This document shows, piece by piece, positions 32,863-40,473 of a stretch of 47,607 bases of DNA. Every line of letters starts with the position of its first letter. Position 1 is the first letter of the stretch. The DNA lies in contig DATBJR010000094.1 in NCBI GenBank assembly GCA_036556325.1, forward strand, positions 1-47,607, given 5' to 3'. The notes below the pieces were generated by a model that was not told the DNA's origin, searched no databases, and worked only from the letters and a program-made list of their open reading frames with translations. The DNA is from DASSCW01 sp036556325 (GTDB lineage Bacteria > Chloroflexota > Limnocylindria > QHBO01). The position numbers and the translations under genes are program-made.

Positions 32863-33951
32863 GTGCAGGTCACCATCGTGGGGCTGCCGGGATCTGGCAA
32901 GACGACGGTCTTCAACGCGCTGACCGGCGGCCATGCCGAGACCGGCGGCTTCTCGGGCGGCCGCGCCGCCCCGAATATCGGGGTGGTCAAGGTACCCGAC
33001 GAGCGGCTTGACGCCCTGTCGGCGCTGTTCCGCCCGAAGAAGACGACGCCGGCCGACGTGACCTACGTGGATGTCGCCATCCCGCCGGGCGCGGCGCGCG
33101 AGGGCACGGTCCAGCCGGACGTGCTCGCCCGGATCCGCGACGCGGACGCCCTCCTGCATGTGGCCCGCGCCTTCGATGACCCTGCCGCCGAGCGGCCGCC
33201 GGACCCCTGGCGCGATGTCGACGAGCTGGACCTGGAGTTCACCGTCGCCGACCTGACGGTCGTGGAGAAACGGCTGGAGAAGCTGCGCACGGCTGGCCGC
33301 CACGGCTCACCGAGCGAGCGCGAGCAGAATGCCAGGGAGGAACTGCTCCTCGACCGCCTGCTGCCCCACCTGTCGGAGGGTCAGCCGCTGCGGTCCTTCG
33401 GTTTGACCGACGACGAAGCGCGGCAGCTCCGCGGCTATCGGTTCCTGACCCAGAAGCCGGTGCTGGTGGTGCTGAACATCGACGAGGGTGCACTGGCCGA
33501 AGCGCTCAGCCTGGAGGCCGCGGGCGCGTCCCGCTACAACCAGCCCGAATCGCGGGTGGCCGCCATGGCGGCCAAGATCGAGGCCGAGATCGCCCAGCTG
33601 TCGGAGGAGGACGCCGCGCCCTTCATGGCCGACCTCGGCATCAGCGAGGCCTCACGCGGTCGGGTCATCCGCCTGACGTACGGCCTGCTCGGCCTCTTCA
33701 GCTTCTTCACCGCCGGCGAGGACGAGTGCCGAGCGTGGACCGTGCCGCACGGAGCGACCGCCGTGGACGCTGCGGGCGCCATCCACTCCGACCTGGCACG
33801 CGGTTTCATCCGGGCCGAGGTCATCAACTGGCAGGACCTGGTGCACGCCGGCAGCGAGGCGGCAGCCAAGAAGCAGGGCCTGGTGCGCACCGAGGGTCGC
33901 AGCTACGAGGTCCAGGACGGCGACACGATCCACGTCCTGTTCAACGTGTGA
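32863..33951 (+). CDS. ychF: Redox-regulated ribosome-binding ATPase YchF (OLA1 family)
   Basis: The protein has 362 residues. G1 is GLPGSGKTTVFNALTG, followed by the YchF-typical PNIGVVKVPDERLDALS. The G3 region is DVTYVDVAIPPGA rather than the usual DxPGL, which is a modest deviation. The specificity loop is LNIDEG, the NxxE type that favours ATP over GTP. The C-terminal TGS domain begins near FSFFTAGEDECRAWT and ends with VQDGDTIHVLFNV. YchF binds ribosomes and is linked to oxidative stress. It starts at a GTG 3 bases after the dehydrogenase stop. The normal family length is about 360. Confidence 0.93.
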   Translation: MQVTIVGLPGSGKTTVFNALTGGHAETGGFSGGRAAPNIGVVKVPDERLDALSALFRPKKTTPADVTYVDVAIPPGAAREGTVQPDVLARIRDADALLHVARAFDDPAAERPPDPWRDVDELDLEFTVADLTVVEKRLEKLRTAGRHGSPSEREQNAREELLLDRLLPHLSEGQPLRSFGLTDDEARQLRGYRFLTQKPVLVVLNIDEGALAEALSLEAAGASRYNQPESRVAAMAAKIEAEIAQLSEEDAAPFMADLGISEASRGRVIRLTYGLLGLFSFFTAGEDECRAWTVPHGATAVDAAGAIHSDLARGFIRAEVINWQDLVHAGSEAAAKKQGLVRTEGRSYEVQDGDTIHVLFNV

Positions 33952-33958
33952 GAACGGG

Positions 33959-34282
33959 CTAGGAGCGCTCCATCTCCACGACCATCGAGCGATAGTCGGT
34001 GCTCTGGTCGACGAGGTACGTGTCATCGGCCTCCATGCCCACGCTCATGCTGGCCGTCAGCTTCTCGTCGCCGATGTAGGTGAAGCCGTGCGACCGCTCA
34101 AGCTCACGAGCAATGGCCTCGACCAGGGTGTCGTCCTCGAAGGTGTCCTTCACCGCTTCGCGCGCCTGTCCGACCAGCGCCGCGAAGTCCTCCGGGCTGT
34201 GCTGCGTCGCGCTCACCAGCAGGGCATCGGTCATGAGGTCGGTGGCGCCTTCGTGCAGCTCGTAGAAGTAGAGGGGGATCAT
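33959..34282 (-). CDS. Small acidic protein, function unknown
   Basis: The protein has 107 residues and no membrane helix, cysteine cluster or recognised motif. It is acidic, with MIPLYFYELHEGATDLMTDA at the start, a middle helix PEDFAALVGQAREAVKDTFE and an end YRSMVVEMERS. Length and even composition suggest a real soluble protein. Support comes from the -10-like TATCAT (34294-34289, minus), which ends 6 bases before its ATG. It is convergent with ychF and divergent from the PfkB-like gene, sharing its promoter. Confidence 0.75.
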   Translation of the reverse strand: MIPLYFYELHEGATDLMTDALLVSATQHSPEDFAALVGQAREAVKDTFEDDTLVEAIARELERSHGFTYIGDEKLTASMSVGMEADDTYLVDQSTDYRSMVVEMERS

Positions 34283-34302
34283 GGGCCGATGATAGTCCGA
34301 TG
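34283..34302. promoter_or_regulatory. Shared divergent promoter, 20 bp between two start codons
   Basis: ATGATAGT carries TATCAT for the minus strand (34294-34289) and GATAGT for the plus strand (34291-34296). Each hexamer ends 6 bases before its start codon (minus ATG 34282, plus ATG 34303). With only 20 bases between the genes, both messages must be leaderless or start within the opposing gene. Confidence 0.6.
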
Positions 34303-35169
34303 ATGCCCCAATCGCCGTCGCCCACCCTCGACCTGCTGGTCGTCGGCGGGATGACCATCGACCGCTTCGCCGATGGGTCGTCGACGCCGGGTGGCTCGGT
34401 CATCCATGTCGCACGCGCCCTGACGGCCCGCGGGCGGACGGTGGGCGTGGTGACGGCGGCGGGTGCCGAACCCGAGGCGCAGCGCGGGCTTGCCGAGTTG
34501 CGACGGTGCTGCGCCCTCGTGGACCTGGTGGTCCACCCGCAGACCGCCACCTTCCGCCACGGTGAAACCGATGGCCGCCGCAGCCTGTGGCTCGAAGGTG
34601 CCGGCGGCCCGGTGGCGCTGGGCCCGGAAGCCCGCGACCGCATCCGGACGGCGGCCGTGCTCTATGCGCCGATCGCGGGCGAGGTGATGCCCGGCGCGCT
34701 GCGTGTCTGGGACGAGCGGTGGCCCCGCGCGGCGATCCTCCAGGGCTGGCTGCGGTCTGTCGCGACCGGTGAGATCCAGGGACGACCGCTGGGCGACCTG
34801 GCCGTCGATCTGGTGGCGGCGCTGCGCAAGCTCGACGTCCTGGTCGCCAGCCGCGACGACCTCCTTGCCGATGCGGACGAGCCGCACCGCCAGCTCCACG
34901 CCCTGCGCGCGCGGTTCGGTCCTCGGCCGATCCTGGTGGTGACCGACGGCGCCGACGGCCTGTGGCTCGACGCTCCCGGGAAGCGGCCGGCCTCCGATTG
35001 GCGCGAGCACCTCTCGGTTCCCTTCGTCGTTGACGACCCGGCCGCGGTCGGCGCCGGCGACATTCTGGCCGCGCACCTCGCGATGCGAGGGGGGCGGGAC
35101 GGCGATTGGCGTGACCAGGTGCGGCAATCGATGCAGGCCGTCGCCGAAACGCTCGCGGCCCGTCGCTGA
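34303..35169 (+). CDS. PfkB-family carbohydrate kinase-like protein
   Basis: The protein has 288 residues. Ribokinase-fold signs are LLVVGGMTIDRFADGS at the start, TPGGSVIHVARALTARGRTV (the GG substrate motif), and the anion-hole signature VDDPAAVGAGDILAAHLAMR near the C-terminus, with the catalytic Asp in GAGD. The middle lacks clear sugar-specific residues and is shorter than typical ribokinases. The substrate is unknown; sugars, nucleosides and adenosine-like compounds are the family range. An ATG pair occurs at 34300 and 34303, and the second fits the 6-base spacing to GATAGT. Confidence 0.85.
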   Translation: MPQSPSPTLDLLVVGGMTIDRFADGSSTPGGSVIHVARALTARGRTVGVVTAAGAEPEAQRGLAELRRCCALVDLVVHPQTATFRHGETDGRRSLWLEGAGGPVALGPEARDRIRTAAVLYAPIAGEVMPGALRVWDERWPRAAILQGWLRSVATGEIQGRPLGDLAVDLVAALRKLDVLVASRDDLLADADEPHRQLHALRARFGPRPILVVTDGADGLWLDAPGKRPASDWREHLSVPFVVDDPAAVGAGDILAAHLAMRGGRDGDWRDQVRQSMQAVAETLAARR

Positions 35170-35176
35170 TCCCGCC

Positions 35177-36418
35177 TCACGCGACGCGCGCCGCGCGCGT
35201 GGCTCGACGCTCGGCAGCGGCCGTCCACCGCCGCAGGCGTCGCACCCGGCGCTCGACACGGATGCGCGCGCGCCCGATGGCGTCCAGGCTGCCGCCACGC
35301 CCGAGCGCCAGGGCGAGGTCCAGCACTCGCGAGGCGGCGGCCGCGGCCTCGAGTGCGCCGGCCAGATCGTGACGATGCCGCTCGCGAATGCGGGCGACCT
35401 CGATCCAGGCACCGGCCGCGTCGACGGAGGCGCGTCGTGTGCCCTGCCGCCACAGCTCTTCGGCCCGCTCCACGTTGCCGCCCGCGAGCAGCAGTCGGGA
35501 GGCGACCCGCCGCAGCGCGTTCGCCTCGGCAGGATCGGCGGCGATGGCCTGGGCGGCATCCAGCAGCTCGAGCGCATCCTCGACCTCGCCGGCGCGGAGC
35601 AGGTCGAGCGCCATGCCTCGCGGATCGAGCACGGGGGCGTTCCGCCAGCCACCGGCTCGGAGCGCCAGGACGGTGGCTTCCAGCAGTGCCAGGCTGACGA
35701 CGTCCTGGAAGTTGTGGTCAAGAACCACCGCCAGGATGTCCGGCGAGCCACCACTGAGATAGCCGAAATATCGCGCCGGGACCTCGCTGCCCGGGCAGTC
35801 GGCGGTGCGCCGGACGCCGAGCACGCCGGATTCGACGTCCGCCAGCCGCGCGCCGCCCAAGGGCCGCCGGAAGAGGCGACGAGCGGTCGGCAGGAGATCG
35901 TCGTGGGTGGCCGGGATCCGGCTGTGCTCGCGGAACAGTCCGTGGAACGTGAGCCGCGCGGCCAGCATCGGCACGTCGAAGGTGCGGCCGTTGTACGTGA
36001 CCAGCCGCTCGGCGGCGGCGAGCTCCGCGAGCAGGGCACGCAGCAGGGGCCGCTCGTACGGGTAGTCGGGGAGCAGGAACTGGCGCACCGTCACCGTCGT
36101 GCCGTCCAGGATGGCCACGCCGGCCAGGAAGATGACGGTGCCGGCGCCGGTGGAGAGGCCGGTCGTCTCGGTATCGAAATAGGCTGTGCGCGGGGTGGCC
36201 GCCAGCCATCGCGCAGCGTCGACCGGCAACGTCGTGCGACGTTCGATGACGAGCGCGCGTCCATCCTCGACCACCGCTGTCCGGGCCCCGAACCAGCGCG
36301 CGAGCGTCGCCAGGCGGTCGTCCGCGGCTGGCACCGGCCGCGCGGCGCGGGCCGGCGCCCGAAACGCTGCCAGCCGCTCGGTCAGCGATCGGCTCGACAG
36401 CGTCGACGGCTCAGGCAT
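35177..36418 (-). CDS. mrfB: MrfB/YprB-like DEDD exonuclease with C-terminal helical repeats
   Basis: The protein has 413 residues. The RNase H-like exonuclease domain has motif I AYFDTETTGLS (D82, E84), motif II LVTYNGRTFDVPMLAARLTF and motif III DHNFQDVVSLALLEA, the DEDD acidic set. The last 150 residues are TPR-like (LDLLRAGEVEDALELLDAAQ). In Bacillus subtilis YprB/MrfB works with helicase YprA/MrfA in a repair pathway for mitomycin damage that is independent of UvrABC. Here the mrfA gene lies directly upstream on the same strand and the two overlap by 8 bases, so a coupled pair is clear. Confidence 0.92.
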   Translation of the reverse strand: MPEPSTLSSRSLTERLAAFRAPARAARPVPAADDRLATLARWFGARTAVVEDGRALVIERRTTLPVDAARWLAATPRTAYFDTETTGLSTGAGTVIFLAGVAILDGTTVTVRQFLLPDYPYERPLLRALLAELAAAERLVTYNGRTFDVPMLAARLTFHGLFREHSRIPATHDDLLPTARRLFRRPLGGARLADVESGVLGVRRTADCPGSEVPARYFGYLSGGSPDILAVVLDHNFQDVVSLALLEATVLALRAGGWRNAPVLDPRGMALDLLRAGEVEDALELLDAAQAIAADPAEANALRRVASRLLLAGGNVERAEELWRQGTRRASVDAAGAWIEVARIRERHRHDLAGALEAAAAASRVLDLALALGRGGSLDAIGRARIRVERRVRRLRRWTAAAERRATRAARVA

Positions 36419-38696
36419 CGAGCGCCTGCAGGATCTCGATCACGACCTGTTTCCCGCGGGCGCCGACCTCGATGGCGGGGCCGACGCATGCCGGACAGCC
36501 ATCGGCACAGCGGCACGACTCCACGGCCTCGCGGCTGGCTCGGATCATGTCGCCGGTCAGGTCGTAGAGACGCTCGGTGAGGCCCACTCCCCCGGGAGTG
36601 GCGTCGTACAGGTAGAGGGTCGGCTGGCCGGTGAACGGCGCCTGCACCTGGGCCAGCACGCCAAGGTCGCGCGGGTCGCACATCAGGAGCAGCGACGCAG
36701 TCGTCCGCGCGACGCGCGAGAGGCCGATGAGCGCGCCATCCAGCGTGTCGCGGTCGTATCGGTTCATGAGCGCCGCCGGTGGCACCAGCCAGGTGGCGGT
36801 CGTGTGCATCTCCTGCTCGGGGATGGAGATCGAGCCCCAACCGACGTTCTCGTGGGTGTGGTACTTGAGCTTCTTGAACATGGTCACCTTCCAGGCGACC
36901 ATCACCTCGCCGCGCTGCCGCCTGCCGGCGCTGGGCGCATCGGCCTCGTCGAAGACCTCGAGCACCTTCAGGGTGATGCCGAGATCCGCATCGGTGTAGT
37001 AGTCGACGTCCGTCCGCGTGACGAAGGCCTTGCGCTCCTCCCAGTCGAGGCGATCGACGTGGAACTGCGTGCCCTGGTGGATGTAGATCGCCTTCTCATG
37101 GACCAGCAGCGGGGCAGCGAAGAGATCGATCTCGCCCAGCACCCGGTGCCGGTCGCCGGTGGTGTCGACGATGACCACGTTCTCCGGCGCCCCGGAGCGC
37201 AGGCTGAAGTCGCTGGCCGGGAAGTTGTCGTGGCTCCAGTAATAGCGGTCGTCGTCCGCGTGGCGCAGGTAGCCGTCCTCCTGCAGTACGTCAAGCAGCG
37301 TTGGCGTCTCCTCGATTCCGAAGCGCTCGGTCGCCGGCACTGGCAGCTCGAAGGTCGCCGCCCGCAGGTGGTTGATGAGCACGTGGAGGTTGTCCGGGTT
37401 GACAAGCCCGTGCTCGGGAGAGCTGTCGAACAGGTACTCGGGGTGCGCGGCCAGGAACTGGTCGATGGGCGCCGACGAGCAGATCAGCGCCGAGAGGCTG
37501 GTGCCGGCGCGGCGGCCGGCACGCCCCATCTGCTGCCAGGTGGACGCGATGGTTCCGGGGTAGCCGATGCTCAGCGAGGCATCCAGGCTGCCGATGTCGA
37601 TGCCGAGCTCCAGGGCGTTGGTGGCCACCACGCCCCGCACGCGGCCGTCGCGCAGTCCCGCCTCGATCTCGTGGCGCTCGTTGGGCAGGTAGCCGCCGCG
37701 GTAGCCGCGAACCGTGTGCGGGTGGCCCGGCGGCGGCTCGAACGTCTCGCGCAGGTAGCTCGTCAGGACCTCGACCGCCGTGCGTGCCTTGGCGAAGGCG
37801 ATGGTCTGCACGCCGCTCCCGATCAGCCGCTCGGCCAGCAGCTGGCCGGTCAGCAGCGAGGAGCCGCGGATGCCGAGCTGCGGATTGGAGATCGGCGGGT
37901 TGACGACCAGGACGTGCTTCCGGCCGCGTGGCGCGCCGCTCTCGGCCACCAGGTCGACCGGGGCCTCGAGCAGCCGTTCGGCGAGCTCGGCGGGGTTGGC
38001 GATGGTGGCACTGGCGCAGATGAAGATGGGATCGGCGCCGTAGTGACGGCAGATCCGCCGCAGCCGCCGGATCACGTTGGCCACGTGGCTGCCGAACAGC
38101 CCGCGATAGGTATGCAGTTCGTCGATGACGACGAACCGCAGGTTTTCGAACAGCTTGAACCACTTGGTGTGGTGCGGGAGGATCGCCGAGTGGAGCATGT
38201 CCGGGTTCGTGATGGCCACCTGGCCGGCGGCGCGCACCACGCTGCGGATGTTGGCCGGCGTATCCCCGTCGTAGGTGTGGGTCTTCAGCGGAATGCCGGC
38301 GCCGTCCGCCAGGTCGCGCAGCTCCACCAGCTGGTCGGCGGCCAGCGCCTTGGTGGGGAACAGGTAGAGCGCGCGCGCTGCCTCGTCGCGCGCGATGGCG
38401 TCGATGACCGGCAGGTTGTAGCAGAGTGTCTTGCCGGATGCCGTTGGCGTCACCACGCACACGTTGTGGCCGGCCCGTACCGATTCGATGGCGCTCGCCT
38501 GGTGCGTGTACAGGGCCTCCACCCCGCGGGTGTGCAGGGCAGCCACCAGCCGCGGGTCCAGGCCCTCGGGCCACGCGGCGTATCGAGGCGGCTCCGGCTC
38601 GAAGACGCGATGCGCGGCGACCAGCCGCTGGATAGCCGGGTCGCCGAGCAGCGCCCCGATCGCATCGTCCACCGAGTAAGGGCGGTCGAGGATCAC
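36411..38696 (-). CDS. mrfA: MrfA/YprA-like superfamily 2 DNA helicase with zinc-binding DUF1998 tail
   Basis: The protein has 761 residues. Helicase motifs are Walker A PTASGKT (84-90), motif II DELH (192-195), ICASATIANPAELAER (motif III), and TNALELGIDIGSLDASLSIG and QMGRAGRR (motifs V-VI). The C-terminal DUF1998 region ends with a cysteine cluster, CRCADGCPACVG (about residues 732-743), that probably binds zinc. MrfA unwinds DNA with a 3'-5' polarity in Bacillus and supports repair of mitomycin adducts. The GTG start at 38696 is supported by AGGAGG 5 bases upstream. Confidence 0.95.
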   Translation of the reverse strand: MILDRPYSVDDAIGALLGDPAIQRLVAAHRVFEPEPPRYAAWPEGLDPRLVAALHTRGVEALYTHQASAIESVRAGHNVCVVTPTASGKTLCYNLPVIDAIARDEAARALYLFPTKALAADQLVELRDLADGAGIPLKTHTYDGDTPANIRSVVRAAGQVAITNPDMLHSAILPHHTKWFKLFENLRFVVIDELHTYRGLFGSHVANVIRRLRRICRHYGADPIFICASATIANPAELAERLLEAPVDLVAESGAPRGRKHVLVVNPPISNPQLGIRGSSLLTGQLLAERLIGSGVQTIAFAKARTAVEVLTSYLRETFEPPPGHPHTVRGYRGGYLPNERHEIEAGLRDGRVRGVVATNALELGIDIGSLDASLSIGYPGTIASTWQQMGRAGRRAGTSLSALICSSAPIDQFLAAHPEYLFDSSPEHGLVNPDNLHVLINHLRAATFELPVPATERFGIEETPTLLDVLQEDGYLRHADDDRYYWSHDNFPASDFSLRSGAPENVVIVDTTGDRHRVLGEIDLFAAPLLVHEKAIYIHQGTQFHVDRLDWEERKAFVTRTDVDYYTDADLGITLKVLEVFDEADAPSAGRRQRGEVMVAWKVTMFKKLKYHTHENVGWGSISIPEQEMHTTATWLVPPAALMNRYDRDTLDGALIGLSRVARTTASLLLMCDPRDLGVLAQVQAPFTGQPTLYLYDATPGGVGLTERLYDLTGDMIRASREAVESCRCADGCPACVGPAIEVGARGKQVVIEILQALDA

Positions 38697-38809
38697 CTAC
38701 GCCTCCTGCTTTTCGCACATCCGTTCTATTTCACCGTACCATGCTGTGGATAACCGGAGCTTGAATTGGCTGCACGGTGGATAACCCGGGCGGGGTAGAC
38801 TCACGGCGG
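38697..38809. promoter_or_regulatory. Divergent intergenic region with two DnaA-box-like sites
   Basis: TGTGGATAA (38745-38753) is an exact reverse complement of the DnaA box TTATCCACA. GGTGGATAA (38776-38784) differs at one base. They are in the same orientation, 31 bp apart, about three helical turns. TAGACT (38796-38801) ends 8 bases before the ATG at 38810 and is a -10 candidate. The region lies between mrfA and the DivIC-like gene. Confidence 0.6.
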
Positions 38810-39241
38810 ATGACCGGGATTGACCTCTCCGCGCAACGGTCCGGCCGCGCCGGCCGCGGGCCGCGCTACACGCTGCCATCGTCCCGTGGCGGGGTGGCGT
38901 GGCTGGTGGTGCTGCTGGTCATTGGCGCTTTCGTGGCCTTCCAGCTCGGCCGCCAGGTCTACGCCAGCTGGTCGATCAACCAGGAAGCTGCGCGGGTCCA
39001 AACCGAAATCGATTCGATGGCGGCGCAAAACGCGGAGCTGCAGCGGGAGCTCGATTACCTCCAGTCGGACGCCTACATCTCGCAGGAAGCGCGGAAGCTG
39101 GCGAACGTCGGACGGCCCGGCGAGCACGTGCTGATCATTCCGCCCGGCAGCGAGGCGCCGCCTCCGGAGTCCGCCGGCAATATGGGCAAGGCGCCGCCGC
39201 CCCTGCTGGAGCAGTGGGTCACGCTCTTCTTCGGCAGCTGA
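38810..39241 (+). CDS. DivIC/FtsB-like septum formation protein
   Basis: The protein has 143 residues. A polar basic N-terminus (about 1-30) is followed by one membrane helix (about 29-50, VAWLVVLLVIGAFVAFQLGR) and then a short coiled coil (about 53-85) with INQEAARVQTEIDSMAAQNA. Next is the family's characteristic DAYISQEARKLANVGRPGEH and VLIIPP. DivIC/FtsB proteins link FtsL and FtsQ/DivIB in the divisome with the coiled coil outside the membrane. The Pro-rich tail is short. No SD sequence precedes the ATG, which is 8 bases after TAGACT. Confidence 0.88.
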   Translation: MTGIDLSAQRSGRAGRGPRYTLPSSRGGVAWLVVLLVIGAFVAFQLGRQVYASWSINQEAARVQTEIDSMAAQNAELQRELDYLQSDAYISQEARKLANVGRPGEHVLIIPPGSEAPPPESAGNMGKAPPPLLEQWVTLFFGS

Positions 39242-39340
39242 TCGCCATCGCACGGGGACCGTTGTAGGGCAGCAGTCGTGACACCTCGGCTGTCGCGACC
39301 CGCCGCAGATCTGGCCCGGCGCATGCCCAGCCAGTCACCC

Positions 39341-40150
39341 ATGGCCAGGCAGGAGATCCGCATCGGCTGCTCCGGATGGCAGTACCGCCATTGGCGCGGC
39401 CGCTTCTATCCGCGAGGATTGCCGGTCGAGCGCTGGCTGGACCACTATGTCCGTGAATTCGACACGGTCGAGCTCAACAACAGCTTCTATCGCCTGCCCC
39501 AGGCCGATGCCTTCGCCGCCTGGTCCCGCCGGGTGCCTCCCGGCTTCCTGTTCGCGGTCAAGGCGAGCCGCTACCTGACCCACCTGAAGCGACTGCGCGA
39601 GCCGCGCGAGCCGCTCGACCGTCTCTGGTCACGTGCCACGGAGCTCGGCGGCCACCTGGGGCCGATGCTCTACCAGCTCCCGCCGCGCTGGGACCGGAAC
39701 GTCGAGCGCCTGCGCGAGTTCGTGGCGGCGCTGCCGGCCCGTCGCCGGCACGCGATCGAGTTCCGCGACCCGAGCTGGTACCACCCCGAGGTCTACGAGG
39801 TGCTGGCGCAGGCAGGCGTCGCCCTCTGCCTCCACGACATGCCGGGCTCGGCGACGAAGCCCGAGCCCATCGGCCCGTTCGTCTACCTCCGCTTCCACGG
39901 CGCGGCGGGCAAGTACCGCGGGGGCTACCCGGGCCAGGCGCTCTCTGCCTGGGCCCGGCGCCTGCGTGGCTGGGCTGACGATGGACGCGCGTGCTATGTC
40001 TACTTCAACAACGACGTCGGCGGCCACGCGCCGCGGGACGCGGCTCGGCTGCGGGAGATGCTCGGGATGGCGGCCTACGGCAGCCCGACGGGCAGCGGGA
40101 ACAGCTCGCCGTCGAGCGGCAGTTCGCCGCGGAGCCACGGGTCGTCGTAG
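39341..40150 (+). CDS. DUF72 family protein (YecE-like TIM barrel)
   Basis: The protein has 269 residues. The family start is EIRIGCSGWQYRHWRGRFYP. Other DUF72 marks are EFDTVELNNSFYRLPQADAF, FLFAVKASRYLTHLKRL, RRRHAIEFRDPSWYHPEVYE, VYLRFHGAAGKYRGGYPG and YVYFNNDVGGHAPRDAARLR. The fold is a TIM barrel and the activity is unknown. The last 23 residues (GSPTGSGNSSPSSGSSPRSH and on) are low-complexity and lie opposite a probable antisense gene, so they may be fortuitous. Start candidates are GTG 39278, ATG 39323 and ATG 39341; I use the last because the family motif follows within 4 residues. Confidence 0.9.
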   Translation: MARQEIRIGCSGWQYRHWRGRFYPRGLPVERWLDHYVREFDTVELNNSFYRLPQADAFAAWSRRVPPGFLFAVKASRYLTHLKRLREPREPLDRLWSRATELGGHLGPMLYQLPPRWDRNVERLREFVAALPARRRHAIEFRDPSWYHPEVYEVLAQAGVALCLHDMPGSATKPEPIGPFVYLRFHGAAGKYRGGYPGQALSAWARRLRGWADDGRACYVYFNNDVGGHAPRDAARLREMLGMAAYGSPTGSGNSSPSSGSSPRSHGSS

Positions 40151-40248
40151 CCTTCCGGAAACAGGTCCTCGGGTACCCGCCACTCGCGGTCGGTGCTACC
40201 GCGCTCGAAGCCCTCGTCCCGGCCCGCCTCGTCCGCGCTCTCGTTCAC
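40075..40248 (-). CDS. Probable small acidic protein overlapping the DUF72 3' end
   Basis: The protein has 57 residues and starts at GTG 40248, with AGGGGG about 9 bases upstream on the minus strand. The product is non-repetitive and acidic, with DREWRVPEDLFPEGYDDPWL and ELPLDGELFPLPVGLP. That composition (Trp, Tyr and Phe spaced among acids) looks like a real short protein rather than a shadow. It overlaps the DUF72 gene by 76 bases. On the plus strand the overlapped part encodes a Ser/Gly/Pro run, typical of a read-through shadow. I have no family match. Confidence 0.5.
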   Translation of the reverse strand: MNESADEAGRDEGFERGSTDREWRVPEDLFPEGYDDPWLRGELPLDGELFPLPVGLP

Positions 40249-40334
40249 GCTCGTATCCCCCTGGTGCCGTGACCCTGATCGCGCAAGCAGCAGACGGCAT
40301 GCCACACCGCGACGTGCTGGCACGTGGCTCCCAG

Positions 40335-40363
40335 TTGCCCCTGCCAGATACGCTGGCTATCCT
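40335..40363 (+). promoter_or_regulatory. Promoter of the CAU tRNA (TTGCCC - 17 bp - TATCCT)
   Basis: The -35 TTGCCC (40335-40340) and -10 TATCCT (40358-40363) are separated by the ideal 17 bp. Transcription would start near 40370, a few bases before the mature tRNA 5' end (40376). This is the clearest two-part promoter in the window. Confidence 0.7.
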
Positions 40364-40375
40364 CGGGACGTCGCT

Positions 40376-40450
40376 GGCGGAGTAGCTCAGTGGTAGAGCA
40401 GGGGACTCATAAGCCCTTGGTCGGTGGTTCGAATCCGCCCTCCGCTACCA
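40376..40450 (+). tRNA. tRNA with CAU anticodon, probably tRNA-Ile2 (lysidine substrate) rather than tRNA-Met
   Basis: All arms can be drawn over 75 bases: acceptor GGCGGAG/CTCCGCT (G1-U72 wobble), D-stem GCTC/GAGC, anticodon loop CTCATAA with CAT at 40408-40410, variable TGGTC, T-stem GGTGG/CCGCC with TTCGAAT, then ACCA encoded. One anticodon-stem pair (31-39) is an A-G mismatch. The segment AGCAGGGGACTCATAAGCCC followed by TTGGTCG closely resembles bacterial tRNA-Ile2 and less an elongator tRNA-Met. It is not an initiator, because position 1-72 is paired and the GGG/CCC initiator stem is displaced. The TilS gene begins 23 bases downstream. Confidence 0.93.
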
Positions 40451-40473
40451 AGCCTGCCAACCGGCCGGACGAG

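Noticed and set aside
38745..38784. DnaA boxes as a chromosome origin
   Set aside because: Only two boxes are present, with no AT-rich unwinding region and no dnaA, dnaN or parAB genes nearby. A regulatory role is more likely.
39278..39340. GTG 39278 as DUF72 start
   Set aside because: It adds a 21-residue tail with no family similarity. TAGGGC 7 bases upstream is a poor -10 because it lacks the final T.
40376..40450. Initiator tRNA-Met
   Set aside because: Position 1-72 is paired (G-U), not mismatched as in bacterial initiators, and the three G-C pairs of the initiator anticodon stem are not in register.
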